Source: Bacillota bacterium (lineage in GTDB: Bacteria > Bacillota > Clostridia > Tissierellales > Peptoniphilaceae). From it: a stretch of DNA of 9,466 nucleotides. The notes beneath the pieces were generated by a model. The model saw only the letters and a program-made list of their open reading frames with translations. It searched no databases and was not told where the DNA came from. The position numbers were made by a program, and so were the translations under genes. The stretch is from positions 1-9,466 of the forward strand of contig JAEXBH010000112.1 in assembly GCA_023394215.1 (NCBI GenBank), written 5' to 3'. Shown here piece after piece: positions 7,815-9,466 of this stretch (within the stretch, counting starts at the first letter, position 1; every line of letters starts with the position of its first letter).

Positions 7815-9239
7815 TTATTCCTTTCCGTTCCAACAATAGGTACACAACTTATCAGGGTCTAAACCTATCGCCTCCACAATTCCTGAAATAGATTGAAAAT
7901 CCACACTATTGAAATTTAATTTTTCAGCTATCATCTCCCTAAGCTTTCTACCTCTTTGACTGGTCTTATCCGAATATTCATCTATATGTTTAAGTCCTTC
8001 TTCCCCTTCAAGTTCCACTATAGTCTTTCTTGTAATAAGCCCCATTTCCGGTATCGGTGCATTGAAGTTCAAAAACTTACAAGGATACATCATAGGCGGA
8101 CAGGCGCTTCTCATATGAAGGTTTTTAGCCCCGCTCGCCTTCAAAAATTCAACAGTTTCCCTAAGTTGAGTTCCCCTGACAATGGAATCGTCAACAAAAA
8201 GCAGATTTTTACCCTCAATCATTTCCCTAACAGGGATTTGCTTCATCTTAGCAGTTCTATTTCTTATTTCCTGTTGTTGGGGCATAAAGCTTCTTGACCA
8301 GCTCGGCGTGTATTTTATAAAACATCTTGCAAACTGAACGCCGCTTTCGGCAGCATAGCCTATAGCATGGGGAACCCCTGAATCCGGCACCCCGCAAACA
8401 TAGTCAATTTGGTCAAAAAGGCTCTTATCAAGCTCCTCTTTGGCTAAGATTCTCCCATTTCTGTTCCTCATAATCTCAACATTTACACCCTCATATGTAG
8501 ATGTTGGATAACCGAAATAATTCCACAAAAAAGAACAGATTTTCATTTCTTCCCTAGCTTGAGACAGGACTTCTATACCATCGGTATTTATTTTTACAAT
8601 TTCCTGAGGTCCCAAGGAACGCAAAAATTCATAGTCGGTCTTATACATAGCAAACGATTCAAAACTCACGCAATGACCATCCTTGTTGAAACCTATATTT
8701 ACCGGTATTCTGCCAATCCTGTCTCTTGCAGCTATTAAACTTCCGTCAGCAGTCAGTATAACAATATTACAGGAACCGGCTATGAGGCTTTGAGCATAAA
8801 GGATACCTTCCTTGAAACTGTCCTTTTCGTTTATAAGCGAGGCCACTATTTCTGTCGGATTAATCCTGTTCCTGCTGAGAGCCTCAAAATGCACTCCCTT
8901 TTGCCTCAACTTATATTCATAAATATCCCCGGCATTACTTATAAGTCCAAGGGTACATATAGCATAGGTGCCCAAATGAGAACTTATAAGAAGGGGGGCG
9001 GGAGAATCATCGGATATACATGCCAAACCGCTTGTTCCCTTCATATTGTCAAAAACATCAGCAAATTTACTCTTAAAAGAATTGCTTTGTATGTTGTGTA
9101 TCTCCCTTTGAAAACCTATTTCTCCATCAAGCATTATAAGTCCTGCCCTGTAAGTACCAAGATGGGAATGGTAATCTATTCCGAAAAACAGGTCAGTAAT
9201 ACATTCTTTTTTGGAGCTAACTCCGAAAAATCCGCCCAT
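7815..9239 (-). CDS. purF: Amidophosphoribosyltransferase-like PurF with degenerate glutaminase site
   Basis: PurF normally makes 5-phosphoribosylamine from PRPP using ammonia cut from glutamine. The C-terminal phosphoribosyltransferase domain is intact: VCGVPDSGVPHAIGYAAESG (281-300), SRSFMPQQQEIR (315-326) and the PRPP loop VDDSIVRGT (349-357). The four iron-sulphur cysteines of Bacillus-type PurF appear to be kept: Cys235, Cys387, Cys466 and Cys469. The N-terminal glutaminase domain keeps its fold (for example LTADGSLIAARDR, 162-174), but the nucleophile is absent. The protein starts Met-Gly-Gly-Phe-Phe-Gly, where others have Met-Cys-Gly. The usual GHxRYST block reads GLACISD (71-77), and the HNGNL oxyanion segment reads TLGLI (96-100). 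The SDSE/SDTE glutamine-binding Asp is replaced in INPTE (126-130). The start is secure: AGGAG lies five bases upstream and an in-frame TAA at 9258-9260 rules out a longer form. It probably makes phosphoribosylamine from free ammonia or with a partner glutaminase; this is inference. Confidence 0.92.
   Translation of the reverse strand: MGGFFGVSSKKECITDLFFGIDYHSHLGTYRAGLIMLDGEIGFQREIHNIQSNSFKSKFADVFDNMKGTSGLACISDDSPAPLLISSHLGTYAICTLGLISNAGDIYEYKLRQKGVHFEALSRNRINPTEIVASLINEKDSFKEGILYAQSLIAGSCNIVILTADGSLIAARDRIGRIPVNIGFNKDGHCVSFESFAMYKTDYEFLRSLGPQEIVKINTDGIEVLSQAREEMKICSFLWNYFGYPTSTYEGVNVEIMRNRNGRILAKEELDKSLFDQIDYVCGVPDSGVPHAIGYAAESGVQFARCFIKYTPSWSRSFMPQQQEIRNRTAKMKQIPVREMIEGKNLLFVDDSIVRGTQLRETVEFLKASGAKNLHMRSACPPMMYPCKFLNFNAPIPEMGLITRKTIVELEGEEGLKHIDEYSDKTSQRGRKLREMIAEKLNFNSVDFQSISGIVEAIGLDPDKLCTYCWNGKE
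7819..7824 (-). promoter_or_regulatory. purM ribosome binding site
   Basis: AAAGGA lies seven bases before the purM ATG, inside the last codons of purF. It is weaker than the AGGAGG-type sites elsewhere in the operon. Confidence 0.7.
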
Positions 9240-9244
9240 ATCAA

Positions 9245-9249
9245 CTCCT
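9245..9249 (-). promoter_or_regulatory. purF ribosome binding site fused to the purC stop
   Basis: AGGAG sits five bases before the purF ATG and shares AG with the purC TAG stop (9248-9250). It decides the purF start and therefore the absence of a second-position cysteine. Overlap of stop and binding site suggests that ribosomes finishing purC reinitiate at purF. Confidence 0.85.
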
Positions 9250-9466
9250 AATTTTCTTTAAAAAACAATTTATTTAATTCAAGCGGTTCTATATATTGTC
9301 CATCCTTATAGACCCTCATATTTCCTGAAGCAATTTCATCTATAAGGATTACCCTTCCATCCTTGTCATATCCGAATTCAAACTTAATATCATAAAGGTC
9401 AAGCCCCTTTTCCTTAAGATCGTCTGCCACAACCTTTGTAATATCTTGTGTCATTCTCTTAATATC
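9248..9466 (-). CDS. purC: SAICAR synthetase, C-terminal fragment (5' end outside window)
   Basis: PurC joins aspartate to CAIR using ATP to give SAICAR. Only the last 72 codons are in the window; the frame is open through the right edge (DIKRMTQ...). A Met at 9452-9454 is internal, not the start. Recognisable are [19 protein letters not shown], an EFG motif typical of PurC, and [17 protein letters not shown]. The LIDEI part matches the family's conserved DE motif, but the following PDxSR-type sequence of better-known PurC proteins reads SGNMR. I believe this is a clade-specific version found in clostridia and related anaerobes; that is recollection only. The position next to purF fits the common purC-purF order. 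The TAG stop is part of the purF ribosome binding site. Confidence 0.87.
   Translation of the reverse strand, partial: DIKRMTQDITKVVADDLKEKGLDLYDIKFEFGYDKDGRVILIDEIASGNMRVYKDGQYIEPLELNKLFFKEN

Noticed and set aside
7815..9239. PurF cysteine loss explained by a wrongly placed start codon.
   Set aside because: AGGAG is ideally placed for the ATG at 9237-9239, an in-frame TAA lies at 9258-9260, and no Cys-Gly-Phe/Ile sequence occurs nearby. The remaining glutamine-pocket signatures are lost too, so a start error or a single base error is not sufficient.
8790..9251. Plus-strand open frame of 153 codons opposite purF.
   Set aside because: It lies entirely antisense to well-conserved purF codons, has no recognisable product, and similar shadow frames occur opposite the other genes (for example 4391-4744 and 7956-8297).
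9240..9466. Purine riboswitch or PurR box ahead of the operon.
   Set aside because: The right edge is still inside purC coding sequence, so the leader of the operon is not in the window.

Overview
The window is one uninterrupted block of de novo purine (IMP) biosynthesis genes, all on the minus strand. In transcription order, from high to low coordinates, they are: the 3' end of purC, then purF, purM, purN, a PurO-type IMP cyclohydrolase gene, a stand-alone AICAR formyltransferase gene (equivalent to the C-terminal half of PurH), purD, and a large single-chain purL that runs off the left edge. Gaps are 3 to 9 bases or the genes overlap by 4 to 14 bases. Every start has a recognisable Shine-Dalgarno sequence. 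There is no non-coding stretch longer than about 10 bases, so the window holds no promoter, riboswitch, terminator, RNA gene or mobile element that I can see. The operon promoter must lie beyond position 9466 and its end before position 1.

The DNA is AT-rich (about 30-42% GC in the three lines I counted), with strong AGGAGG-type ribosome binding sites, frequent ATA and AGG codons, a single-chain PurL with a C-terminal glutaminase, and a PurF that keeps all four iron-sulphur cysteines. This fits an anaerobic low-GC Firmicute of the class Clostridia. A finer placement, for example Tissierellales/Peptoniphilaceae, would be a guess.

Together the genes cover most of the route. PurF makes phosphoribosylamine, PurD makes GAR, PurN makes FGAR, PurL makes FGAM, PurM makes AIR and PurC makes SAICAR. 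The formyltransferase makes FAICAR and the cyclohydrolase closes the ring to IMP. purE/purK and purB are not in the window.

Three genes are not standard. (1) PurF has lost the N-terminal catalytic cysteine (it begins Met-Gly-Gly-Phe-Phe-Gly), and the other glutamine-pocket signatures are also missing, while the phosphoribosyltransferase site and iron-sulphur ligands are intact. It looks like a glutaminase-dead, possibly ammonia-using PurF. (2) The usual bifunctional PurH is replaced by two overlapping genes: an IMP cyclohydrolase of the family best known from archaea, and an AICAR formyltransferase. (3) That formyltransferase is strikingly like the C-terminal half of animal ATIC, not like the typical shorter bacterial PurH domain. 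The glutaminase part of PurL is cut by the window edge before its catalytic cysteine, so whether the pathway is ammonia-fed at that step cannot be judged here.
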